7,416 bases of DNA from the NCBI GenBank assembly GCA_018057635.1, contig JAGPDJ010000110.1, positions 1 through 7,416 of the forward strand, written 5' to 3'. This stretch comes from Ferruginibacter sp. (GTDB lineage: Bacteria; Bacteroidota; Bacteroidia; Chitinophagales; Chitinophagaceae). Numbering within the stretch: the stretch's first letter is position 1; each line of letters begins with the position of its first letter. Position numbers and translations under genes: made by a program. Shown here piece after piece: positions 1 to 5,809 of the stretch. The notes below the pieces were generated by a model. It was not told where the DNA came from, searched no databases, and saw only the letters and a list, made by a program, of their open reading frames with translations.

Positions 1-1
1 C

Positions 2-45
2 CTGCATGCTGTTCTGTAACATAAGTATCTAACTATATCATGCAG
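2..45. repeat. 7-bp inverted repeat upstream of the pfkB promoter
   Basis: CTGCATG at 2-8 and CATGCAG at 39-45 are perfect reverse complements separated by 30 nt. The right arm ends 12 nt before the -7 element. Such spaced half-sites can be regulator binding sites, but seven matching bases can also arise by chance, and the left arm lies at the window edge where its context is unknown. Confidence 0.2.
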
Positions 46-57
46 ATTAAGAACCTT

Positions 58-65
58 TACCTTTG
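58..65 (+). promoter_or_regulatory. Bacteroidota-type -7 promoter element upstream of pfkB
   Basis: The octamer TACCTTTG matches the Bacteroidota housekeeping sigma -7 consensus TAnnTTTG exactly and is followed by CA, a common start context in this phylum. No TTG/TTTG -33 element is visible about 19-21 nt upstream, so the match is to half of the promoter only. Transcription would start near 67-73 and leave a leader of roughly 65-70 nt before the pfkB start codon. It is the only full -7 consensus I saw at a gene start in the window, and it would serve the pfkB-exporter-CHAD unit. Confidence 0.5.
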
Positions 66-136
66 CATTTCAGCATTATGTAGCAGCTTTGAAACAATTA
101 CACAATTACACGCCTGCTTTTTATTAACTTATTTAT

Positions 137-1072
137 ATGCCAAAAATTATTACCATTACATTAAATCCCGCAATAGATAAAAGTACTTCGGTTCCGGTAC
201 TGGTTCCTGAAAAAAAAATGAAATGCACATTGCCTGTATTTGAACCTGGCGGCGGAGGAATAAATGTTGCACGTGCCATTAAAAAACTGGGTGGCAATGC
301 AACCGCATTGTATCTCGCAGGAGGTTATACCGGGAAATTCTTTACCCAGTTGCTGGACAGAGAGAACATTGATTCGATAGTAATTGAAATGGCAAATCAT
401 ACCAGGGAGAACCTGATTGTATTGAACAGTACCGCTAATCTGCAATATCGTTTCGGTATGCCGGGGCCATTGGTTGAAGATGTAGAGTGGAAAAAATTAC
501 TTGATACACTTGAGAAAATAAACGGAATAGACTTTATCGTTGCCAGCGGAAGTTTGCCTCCCGGTGTGCCGGTTGATATATATGCCAGGATCGCTTCTGT
601 TGCGAAAAGGAAAGGGACAAAGTGTGTGGTTGATACCTCCGGTGAAGCATTGCAATTAGCCGCCGAAGAAGGAGTTTATTTACTTAAGCCAAACCTGGGT
701 GAATTGAGCTCACTCGTTGGCAGCGAAGAAATTAGTACTGGAATGGTGGATGATGTTGCAGCTACACTGATTGAAAATGGAAGAAGTGAAGTAGTGCTTG
801 TGTCTATGGGAGCTGCAGGTGCCATGCTGGTTACAAAACAAACGGTAAAACAGTTGTCGGCACCGGTTGTTAAAAGAATAAGTACCGTTGGCGCAGGTGA
901 TAGCATGGTGGCAGGTATTATAATGGGCCTTAGTAAAGGTTTTTCCATTTTAGAATCTGCAAAATACGGAGTTGCCAGTGGTACCGCAGCAACAATAAAT
1001 CCAGGAACAGAATTGTGCAGGCTGGAAGATGTGGAAAGACTTTATCCTTTAATAAAGGAAACAGGCGTGTAA
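137..1072 (+). CDS. pfkB: 6-phosphofructokinase, PfkB (Pfk-2) type
   Basis: This is a cytoplasmic sugar kinase of the ribokinase/PfkB family, predicted to phosphorylate fructose 6-phosphate to fructose 1,6-bisphosphate with ATP in glycolysis. At 311 residues it has the full length of E. coli Pfk-2 and follows it closely along its length. The N-terminal TLNPAID places the sugar-binding Asp at residue 14. The glycine-rich motif reads GGGGINVARA (38-47); FruK and LacC relatives usually have GGKGIN, so the GGGG form favours PfkB over 1-phosphofructokinase or tagatose-6-phosphate kinase. SGSLPPG, KPN (184-186, as in the E. coli KPN) and the C-terminal signature STVGAGDS (249-256), with catalytic base Asp255, are all present. 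The gene starts about 70 nt after the -7 element. Only 31 nt separate it from the adaptor gene, so co-transcription is likely. In several bacteria pfkB belongs to stress or dormancy gene sets, which fits the neighbours but is inference. Confidence 0.93.
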   Translation: MPKIITITLNPAIDKSTSVPVLVPEKKMKCTLPVFEPGGGGINVARAIKKLGGNATALYLAGGYTGKFFTQLLDRENIDSIVIEMANHTRENLIVLNSTANLQYRFGMPGPLVEDVEWKKLLDTLEKINGIDFIVASGSLPPGVPVDIYARIASVAKRKGTKCVVDTSGEALQLAAEEGVYLLKPNLGELSSLVGSEEISTGMVDDVAATLIENGRSEVVLVSMGAAGAMLVTKQTVKQLSAPVVKRISTVGAGDSMVAGIIMGLSKGFSILESAKYGVASGTAATINPGTELCRLEDVERLYPLIKETGV

Positions 1073-1103
1073 CAAAGATCACAGAGAAAAATAAGGTAAC
1101 CAG

Positions 1104-2186
1104 ATGAAAAGTTTATTTAAAATTTTAATAGCGATCATTGTACTGCAATCATGCGGTAACAAAAAAGAGAAAGTAAGCCCGCTAAAAGAAACGATCACAG
1201 AATCTGTTTATGCTTCCGGTATAATAAAAAGTATCAACCAGTACCAGGTATTTTCGCCGGTAAACGGATTGATTCAAAAAATTTTGGTACAGGAAGGTGA
1301 TACTGTAAAAATAAACGATGATATCTTTCGTGTAAAAAGTGAAACAGCACGCCTGAATACAGAAAATGCGCAACTGGCTTCAGATTATGGAACTGTTAAT
1401 TCAAATTCCGGTAAATTAAATGAAGCACAGGCAAATATCAACTTCCTTAAAACAAAGTTGAAAAATGATTCTTTGCTGATGGAACGGCAGCGGAATTTGT
1501 GGGCAGAACAAATAGGCACCCGCAATGAACTGGATCAGCGTGAACTGGCATATAAGAACGCTGTTGCCGCATACAGTGCTGCAGTATTCAGGTATCAAGA
1601 TCTTAAAAGGCAACTCAGTTTTACCGAAGCACAATCAAAAAATAACCTCCAGATCAGCAAAACAATTGCCGGCGATTATACAATTAAAAGCCAGGTGAAT
1701 GGCAGGGTTTATAACATAATTAAAAAGGAAGGAGAATCGGTAACAACTCAAACAGCAGTTGCAGTAATTGGCGGTGCCGGTGATTTTATTATAGAATTGC
1801 AGGTAGATGAATATGATATTCAGAAAATATTTGCAGGACAAAAAGTGCTAATTAAAATGGACAGCTATAAGAACGAGGTTTTTGAAGCAAGGGTTGATAG
1901 AATTATCCCTTTTATGAATGAGCGGAGCAGGTCATTTACTGTTGAAGCTGTTTTTATTACTAAACCAACTGCATTATTCCCAAACCTCACGGTAGAAGCG
2001 AATGTAATCATCCAGACAAAAAATGATGCAATTACCATTCCGGTAGACTATTTAATAAATGATTCATTGGTAATGCTATCATCCGGTGAAAAAAAGAAAT
2101 TGGTAACCGGCTTAAAAGATTACCGGAAAGTAGAGATTTTAAGCGGACTTTCAACAGCAGATGTAATTATAAAACCTGCACCATGA
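1104..2186 (+). CDS. HlyD/MacA-like periplasmic adaptor lipoprotein of an ABC exporter
   Basis: This is a 360-residue membrane-fusion (adaptor) protein that would join the inner-membrane exporter encoded next to it to the outer envelope. The N-terminus is a lipoprotein signal with lipobox LQSC; Cys17 would be lipidated, and the residues after it (GNKKEK) are not acidic. The first half of a biotinyl-lipoyl-like domain is at about 49-77 (VFSPVNG, then QEGDTVK). A Gln/Asn/Leu-rich segment at about 80-180 should form the coiled-coil hairpin. The second lipoyl half is at about 191-225 (IKSQVNGRV, then KEGESV), and a beta-barrel follows (ELQVDEYDIQKIFAGQKV). The order matches MacA, DevB and HlyD. 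The stop codon overlaps the permease start by 4 nt (ATGA, 2183-2186), so the two are translationally coupled. No TolC-like outer-membrane partner is encoded here, and the substrate is unknown. Confidence 0.88.
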   Translation: MKSLFKILIAIIVLQSCGNKKEKVSPLKETITESVYASGIIKSINQYQVFSPVNGLIQKILVQEGDTVKINDDIFRVKSETARLNTENAQLASDYGTVNSNSGKLNEAQANINFLKTKLKNDSLLMERQRNLWAEQIGTRNELDQRELAYKNAVAAYSAAVFRYQDLKRQLSFTEAQSKNNLQISKTIAGDYTIKSQVNGRVYNIIKKEGESVTTQTAVAVIGGAGDFIIELQVDEYDIQKIFAGQKVLIKMDSYKNEVFEARVDRIIPFMNERSRSFTVEAVFITKPTALFPNLTVEANVIIQTKNDAITIPVDYLINDSLVMLSSGEKKKLVTGLKDYRKVEILSGLSTADVIIKPAP

Positions 2187-3442
2187 ACAACCGGTTAATC
2201 TTTAGTTTGTCAAAATCTTTGCTCATGGCACGCCTGCGGCAGACAATGATCGCAGCATTTGGGGTTACATTCAGTATAACCATGTTCATAACCCTGTTGA
2301 GCTTTATGGGTGGCTTAAATAATATGCTTGATGGATTGATTGTGAACCGTACGCCTCATGTTCGGATTTACAATGAAATTAAACCGGGAGAAATTCAGCC
2401 AGTAAATTTATCGCCTGAATACAAAAGGAATTATAATATGATCCGTTCTATAAAATCTGAAAGCAGCAGGCAGGATATTTACAATAGTGCAGCAGTTATT
2501 AAGGCCTTGCAGGAAGATGAAATGGTTTTGGGCCTTTCACCAAAAATAAATGCCCAGGTATTTTTCAACGACGGTGTTGTAGATATTACCGGTGTGTTGA
2601 ATGGTATTGATGCAGCCGCAGAAATGAAGTTGTTTCATTTTAATGACTATGTAACAAGTGGAAAAGCAATAGATATCAATAACCTGGCAAACAGCATCAT
2701 ACTTGGAAAGCCACTTGCAGAAAAGCTGCAGGCTAATATTGGCGATATAATCCAGGTGATCACCATCAAAGGCGACAGGTTCCCGTTAAGGCTTGTAGGG
2801 CTTTATGAATCCGGTCTCAGGGATCTTGATAAAACACTGGGATTTACCAATATTAAAACCACGCAAAAAATACTGGGTAAAGCAAATAATTACATTACAG
2901 ATATCCAGGTGAAATTGAATGATATTAAAATGGCGCCATTATTTGCAAAGAATTATTCAATGAAATTTAATACAGATGCAGAAGATATTCAAACAGCCAA
3001 TTCACAATTTGAAACAGGCAGTTTTGTAAGAACTGTTATTTCTTATACTGTTGGCATAACCCTGCTTATTGTGGCAGGTTTTGGTATTTACAACATTCTG
3101 AATATGATGATCTATGAAAAAATGGATACCATTGCCATACTGAAAGCAACCGGGTTTGCAGGCCGGGATGTAAAAACCGTCTTTATTGTGATTGCTTTGA
3201 GTATAGGTATTGCAGGAGGATTGCTGGGATTGATCCTGGGTTTTGGCTTATCTTCTTTAATTGACCAGATCCCTTTTCATACAGCAGCATTACCTACCAT
3301 CAAGACATACCCCGTGCAATACAATATAAAATTTTACGTGATCGGAATTGTCTTTTCGATCATCACTACATACCTGGCCGGCCTGTTCCCTGCAAGAAAA
3401 GCAAGTAAAATAGATCCGGTCATCATCATCAGAGGCAAATAA
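2183..3442 (+). CDS. ABC exporter permease, FtsX/MacB-like (DevC-type)
   Basis: This is a 419-residue inner-membrane permease with the four-helix layout of the FtsX/MacB/LolC superfamily. A first transmembrane helix (about 22-42) is followed by a large periplasmic domain (about 45-285) and then three helices (about 287-308, 333-358 and 383-402). The cytoplasmic coupling segment MDTIAILKATG (314-324) corresponds to the family's ExxxLRAxG-type motif. The end FPARKASKIDPV (402-413) is the typical FtsX C-terminal signature, followed by IRGK. It has no fused ATPase domain, unlike MacB; the ATPase is the next gene, 1 nt downstream. With the adaptor upstream, the trio has the DevB-DevC-DevA gene order. 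Such permeases work by mechanotransmission, moving lipids, lipoproteins, peptides or drugs across the periplasm rather than through the membrane. The cargo cannot be read from the sequence. Confidence 0.9.
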   Translation: MNNRLIFSLSKSLLMARLRQTMIAAFGVTFSITMFITLLSFMGGLNNMLDGLIVNRTPHVRIYNEIKPGEIQPVNLSPEYKRNYNMIRSIKSESSRQDIYNSAAVIKALQEDEMVLGLSPKINAQVFFNDGVVDITGVLNGIDAAAEMKLFHFNDYVTSGKAIDINNLANSIILGKPLAEKLQANIGDIIQVITIKGDRFPLRLVGLYESGLRDLDKTLGFTNIKTTQKILGKANNYITDIQVKLNDIKMAPLFAKNYSMKFNTDAEDIQTANSQFETGSFVRTVISYTVGITLLIVAGFGIYNILNMMIYEKMDTIAILKATGFAGRDVKTVFIVIALSIGIAGGLLGLILGFGLSSLIDQIPFHTAALPTIKTYPVQYNIKFYVIGIVFSIITTYLAGLFPARKASKIDPVIIIRGK

Positions 3443-3443
3443 T

Positions 3444-4124
3444 ATGAGCAATACAATCCTGGAAGCCCGGCATATTAATAAATATTTTCACGATCCTGTA
3501 ACCGTGAAGGTGCTGGATGATATAAATTTTTCGATTAGCAAAGAAGAATTTGTATCAGTGATCGGTAAATCAGGCTGTGGGAAATCAACCCTGCTTTATA
3601 TATTGTCTACCATGGATACCGACTATGAAGGCGGGCTGCTTATAGATGGTATTAACATGAAAAGTAAAAAGGAAAAAGAACTGGCGCATATCCGAAACAG
3701 TAAGATCGGGTTCATTTTCCAGTTTCATTACCTGCTGAATGAATTTAGTGTATTGCGTAACGTGATGCTCCCTGGATTAAAACTTGCAGAATACACAGAA
3801 AAGGAAATAGAACACCGGGCAATGGAAAAACTACGCATGCTTGATATAGAACAGCTTGCTGTTAAAAGTGCCAGTAAATTATCCGGAGGAGAGAAACAAC
3901 GTGTAGCTATTGCAAGGGCACTCATCAACGATCCGGAAATAATTATGGGCGATGAACCTACAGGTAACCTGGATAAAAAGAACAGGGAAATTGTATTCAA
4001 TATATTTAAGCAACTTTCTGCCGAATTTCATCAAACTCTTTTAATTGTTACACATGATGATGAACTTACCCGGATTTCTAACCGCAGCATTGAAATGGAA
4101 GATGGTAAGATAATCAGGCAATGA
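3444..4124 (+). CDS. ABC transporter ATPase, LolD/MacB-like family
   Basis: This 226-residue nucleotide-binding subunit energises the permease encoded just upstream. All ATPase motifs are intact: Walker A GKSGCGKST (41-49, Lys47), Q-loop Gln93 in FQFHYLL, signature LSGGEKQR (146-153), Walker B IIMGDEPTGNLD with Asp170 and catalytic Glu171, and the switch His204 in VTHD. The QFHYLLNEF stretch after the Q-loop closely resembles the QFHHLLPDF of LolD, the lipoprotein-release ATPase. The subfamily is therefore LolD-like, although the presence of an adaptor argues for a DevBCA/MacAB-style exporter rather than LolCDE. It starts 1 nt after the permease stop, and its own stop overlaps the CHAD gene start by 4 nt (ATGA, 4121-4124). 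Confidence 0.93.
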   Translation: MSNTILEARHINKYFHDPVTVKVLDDINFSISKEEFVSVIGKSGCGKSTLLYILSTMDTDYEGGLLIDGINMKSKKEKELAHIRNSKIGFIFQFHYLLNEFSVLRNVMLPGLKLAEYTEKEIEHRAMEKLRMLDIEQLAVKSASKLSGGEKQRVAIARALINDPEIIMGDEPTGNLDKKNREIVFNIFKQLSAEFHQTLLIVTHDDELTRISNRSIEMEDGKIIRQ

Positions 4125-4924
4125 AAAAGAAAAATCTTGAATATATTATCAGTAAAATATTTGATGATTTAGACAGGTCAGTTATTAACGTATCAAAGGG
4201 GTTTACTGCTGATGATATTCATGATTTCCGGTTGCAGGTAAAAGAGCTGAGGGCGTTATTACGGATGCTGTCAATTGATCCTGTTTGCAGTAAAAAACTC
4301 AAAGTCCCACGGAGGATCAAATATATTTACACTGTATCCGGCCGGTTGCGTGACCTGCAGATATTCCGGGGAATAATTAAATATTATTTCACCAGCAGTC
4401 AATATCCTGAAAACTTCCTGAAATTGCTTAAAAGGAAAAAAGATAAATATACCAGGGAATTTAAAAAAGCAATTGACAATAAACGCTTCAGCAATTCAGC
4501 AAAAAAATTACATCATAAAATACATGGTATTCTTCGGCCGGGTATTGCATCTTATTTCTATGATAGAAAAATTGGAAATATCAGGTATATACTGAGCAGA
4601 AATGGTATTGATGATGAAGGGTTTCACCATATCCGGAAAAATATAAAAGACATCCAGTATATAAATAAACTTGCAACAAACTATACAGATTACGATGTGT
4701 TTTTTGGTAAATGCAAAATTTTTTCAACAGCAGAGCAGTTGGCATACGAATTAGGACAGATCAATGATCTGTGTACTGTGCTTGCTTTTTTGAAGCCATC
4801 CCGCCTAAATAAAATACCCGACCAGGAGAAAACCAGGCTTTACAGGCTCAGGCAACAATGTTTTAGCAACAAAGAATCGCTGAAAGCCGCTGTGTTTAAG
4901 AAATTAATTGAATTGGATTTATAA
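4121..4924 (+). CDS. CHAD-domain protein, probable polyphosphate binder
   Basis: This 267-residue cytoplasmic protein is a stand-alone CHAD domain (conserved histidine alpha-helical domain), which folds into two similar helical bundles with a basic surface. The first repeat shows HDFRLQVKELRALLRML with His34, Arg37, Lys41, Arg44 and Arg48, followed by GRLRDLQIF, the family's LGxxRDxxV-like element. The second repeat shows HHIRKNIKDIQY with His169, His170, Arg172 and Lys173, then LGQINDL. The rest is rich in Lys and Arg, and there is no signal peptide or membrane helix. CHAD domains are known to bind inorganic polyphosphate and to sit at polyphosphate granules. Many occur fused to a CYTH triphosphatase domain, but none is present here. 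The gene overlaps the ABC ATPase gene by 4 nt, so the two should be made together; why an exporter would need a CHAD protein is not known to me. The family call is firm, the role is not. Confidence 0.85.
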   Translation: MKKKNLEYIISKIFDDLDRSVINVSKGFTADDIHDFRLQVKELRALLRMLSIDPVCSKKLKVPRRIKYIYTVSGRLRDLQIFRGIIKYYFTSSQYPENFLKLLKRKKDKYTREFKKAIDNKRFSNSAKKLHHKIHGILRPGIASYFYDRKIGNIRYILSRNGIDDEGFHHIRKNIKDIQYINKLATNYTDYDVFFGKCKIFSTAEQLAYELGQINDLCTVLAFLKPSRLNKIPDQEKTRLYRLRQQCFSNKESLKAAVFKKLIELDL

Positions 4925-4946
4925 TACCATTTATCTGAATGACGAT

Positions 4947-4961
4947 AATCATGAAATGATT
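4947..4961. repeat. Small perfect inverted repeat after the CHAD gene
   Basis: AATCAT and ATGATT flank a 3-nt GAA loop, 23 nt after the CHAD stop codon. A 6-bp AT-rich stem without a following T-run is a poor intrinsic terminator, but it is the only hairpin I found between the two transcription units. It could also be chance. Confidence 0.2.
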
Positions 4962-5000
4962 TGCCTGCGGTCATGAACACAAATTCTATTTAATTCTACC

Positions 5001-5029
5001 TTGTTTATGAGTTTTAATGAGCATAATTG
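5001..5029 (+). promoter_or_regulatory. Weak promoter candidate for the holin-like gene
   Basis: TTG at 5001-5003 and TAATTG at 5024-5029 have the spacing of a Bacteroidota -33/-7 pair (20 nt), but the -7 part lacks one T of the TAnnTTTG consensus. It would start transcription about 35-40 nt before the ATG at 5074. The 149-nt gap after the CHAD gene, against overlaps within that operon, argues that a new promoter lies here. This particular site is only a guess. Confidence 0.2.
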
Positions 5030-5073
5030 TAAGCTGAAAAATTAAACCAGGGATTTAAATGAAAAGCTGAATC

Positions 5074-5439
5074 ATGAAAGAAACATTTGCAAAAGTTGAA
5101 GAAATGGCTGATCATATAAAAGAGTATATGAATAACCGGATAACAACTGTTAAACTTAAAACTGCTGAAAAAAGTTCAAAAATACTGGCACAGATTATTA
5201 CTTTAACTATCGTACTAGTCATTTTCTTAATATTTATTGTGTTTGCAGGAATTGCCCTGGCTTATGCCCTGGCAAGATTAACAGGTGAGTTTTACTGGGG
5301 ATTTCTGATCGTGGCAGTTCTTTTTCTGTTATTAGCCTTGCTTATATGGAAGACAAAGGAAAAACTTATTCGGTTACCTATTATGAATTCAATATTGCAT
5401 CAATTATTCAATGAACAAGATAATGATGAAAAAAATTAG
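5074..5439 (+). CDS. Phage-holin-superfamily-III-like (DUF1469) membrane protein
   Basis: This is a small 121-residue inner-membrane protein. A charged amphipathic N-terminal helix (about 1-36, KVEEMADHIKEYMNNR onward) precedes two transmembrane helices: about 41-67, including the small-residue stretch AGIALAYALA, and about 74-92. They are linked by a short turn, RLTGEFYWG. A charged C-terminal tail ends in NEQDNDEKN. This pattern is typical of the family annotated as phage holin family or Actinobacterial Holin-X. Despite the name it is widespread on bacterial chromosomes, often beside YtxH-like and small coiled-coil genes, and there is no good evidence that it lyses cells. No phage genes are nearby, so a prophage origin is unlikely. 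The ATG at 5074 is chosen because the ATG at 5059 meets a stop after three codons. The 3' end overlaps the next gene, so the two are probably coupled. Confidence 0.75.
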   Translation: MKETFAKVEEMADHIKEYMNNRITTVKLKTAEKSSKILAQIITLTIVLVIFLIFIVFAGIALAYALARLTGEFYWGFLIVAVLFLLLALLIWKTKEKLIRLPIMNSILHQLFNEQDNDEKN

Positions 5440-5665
5440 CAGCATAAAGCAATTGGAGGAAGAGAAACAAAAATTATTTCGGCGGCAGCTTGAACTGGAA
5501 AAGGTTATCAAATATGATTGGCGTGATGTGAAAGAGAGTTTTAATCCGTTACATATTGCCAATAGTATTATTTCCGGTTTTAATAAAAAAAGGATAGCGA
5601 AAACAAACACTCTTTTATTGCGGAAAATATTTCTGAAATGTTTTCAAATTATACCAGAAAGCTAA
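5426..5665 (+). CDS. Small charged hypothetical protein, probably frameshifted
   Basis: This small protein is encoded overlapping the end of the holin-like gene. Candidate starts are ATG at 5411, 5423 and 5426; I prefer 5426 (MKKISSIKQ) because it gives the shortest overlap, 14 nt. The first half is a charged coiled-coil-like helix (SIKQLEEEKQKLFRRQLELE), then KYDWRDVKESFNPLHIANSI, which resembles the small soluble partners encoded after holin-like genes in Bacteroidota (my recollection, not a search). After a run of seven A (5585-5591) the frame gives a poor tail, TNTLLLRKIFLKCFQIIPES, and stops at 5665. The -1 frame instead stays open to 5718 with a plausible charged helical ending. The gene is therefore either broken by a one-base loss, affected by a sequencing error in the homopolymer, or read by slippage. 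Its function is unknown; a partner of the holin-like protein is the natural guess. Confidence 0.55.
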   Translation: MKKISSIKQLEEEKQKLFRRQLELEKVIKYDWRDVKESFNPLHIANSIISGFNKKRIAKTNTLLLRKIFLKCFQIIPES

Positions 5666-5718
5666 CTGGAAAATTTGAACAAAAGCTTACAGATTGGCTG
5701 AAATCCGATCATAGTTAA
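5587..5718 (+). other. Probable true C-terminus of the preceding gene in the -1 frame
   Basis: These 43 codons are open from just after a TAA at 5584-5586 to a TAA at 5716-5718. The product is hydrophilic and helical: it begins KKDSENKHSFIAENISEMF and ends EQKLTDWLKSDHS. The amphipathic spacing and the Trp near the end look like a selected protein end, unlike the zero-frame tail. One extra A in the run at 5585-5591 (eight instead of seven), or a -1 ribosomal slip there, would join it to the upstream coding part and give a protein of about 97-102 residues. No good start codon exists for it alone. Confidence 0.5.
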
Positions 5719-5737
5719 GTAATCTAAGCTTAATTAT
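5711..5737 (+). terminator. AT-rich stem-loop closing the holin-like gene pair
   Basis: ATAGTTAAG (5711-5719) pairs with CTTAATTAT (5729-5737), giving nine base pairs including one G-T wobble around a 9-nt loop. The stem contains the -1 frame stop codon TAA at 5716-5718 and lies 46 nt beyond the zero-frame stop, which fits slightly better with the gene ending at 5718. There is no strong T-run behind it and the stem is almost all AT, so terminator function is doubtful. It may instead protect the 3' end or be chance. Confidence 0.25.
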
Positions 5738-5809
5738 ATTAACATGCATTTTAGGTTTAACAAAACCAAAGTTTAATAAAGTGGAGAAGAGAAAATAGAG
5801 AACCATAAG

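Noticed and set aside
676..948. Reverse-strand open frame of 90 codons inside pfkB
   Set aside because: It overlaps the conserved kinase coding sequence in full and shows no recognisable domain, so it is a shadow frame.
137..1072. 1-phosphofructokinase (fruK) or tagatose-6-phosphate kinase (lacC)
   Set aside because: The GGGGINVARA motif and close match to E. coli Pfk-2 along the whole length fit 6-phosphofructokinase better than the GGKGIN form usual in FruK and LacC, and no fructose PTS genes are nearby.
3728..4000. Reverse-strand open frame of 90 codons inside the ABC ATPase gene
   Set aside because: It lies wholly within a gene with all ATPase motifs, and its product is a low-complexity Ser/Leu-rich sequence typical of a shadow frame.
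5074..5439. Prophage remnant signalled by the holin-like gene
   Set aside because: No endolysin, tail, capsid, integrase or attachment-site repeats are visible, and this family is common as an ordinary chromosomal gene.
5585..5591. Canonical programmed -1 ribosomal slippery heptamer at the A-run
   Set aside because: In the zero frame the codons are AAT AAA AAA AGG. The A-AAA-AAG heptamer is out of register for tandem slippage, since the A-site AGG would not re-pair well as AAG. An indel or transcriptional slippage explains the frames better.
5752..5759. TAGGTTTA as a promoter -7 element for the L,D-transpeptidase gene
   Set aside because: It differs from TAnnTTTG in the last base, and no TTG lies at the right distance upstream, so it is too weak to list.
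5754..5767. GGTTT/AAACC hairpin upstream of the L,D-transpeptidase gene
   Set aside because: It is a five-pair stem with a 4-nt loop and no T-run, expected by chance in AT-rich DNA.
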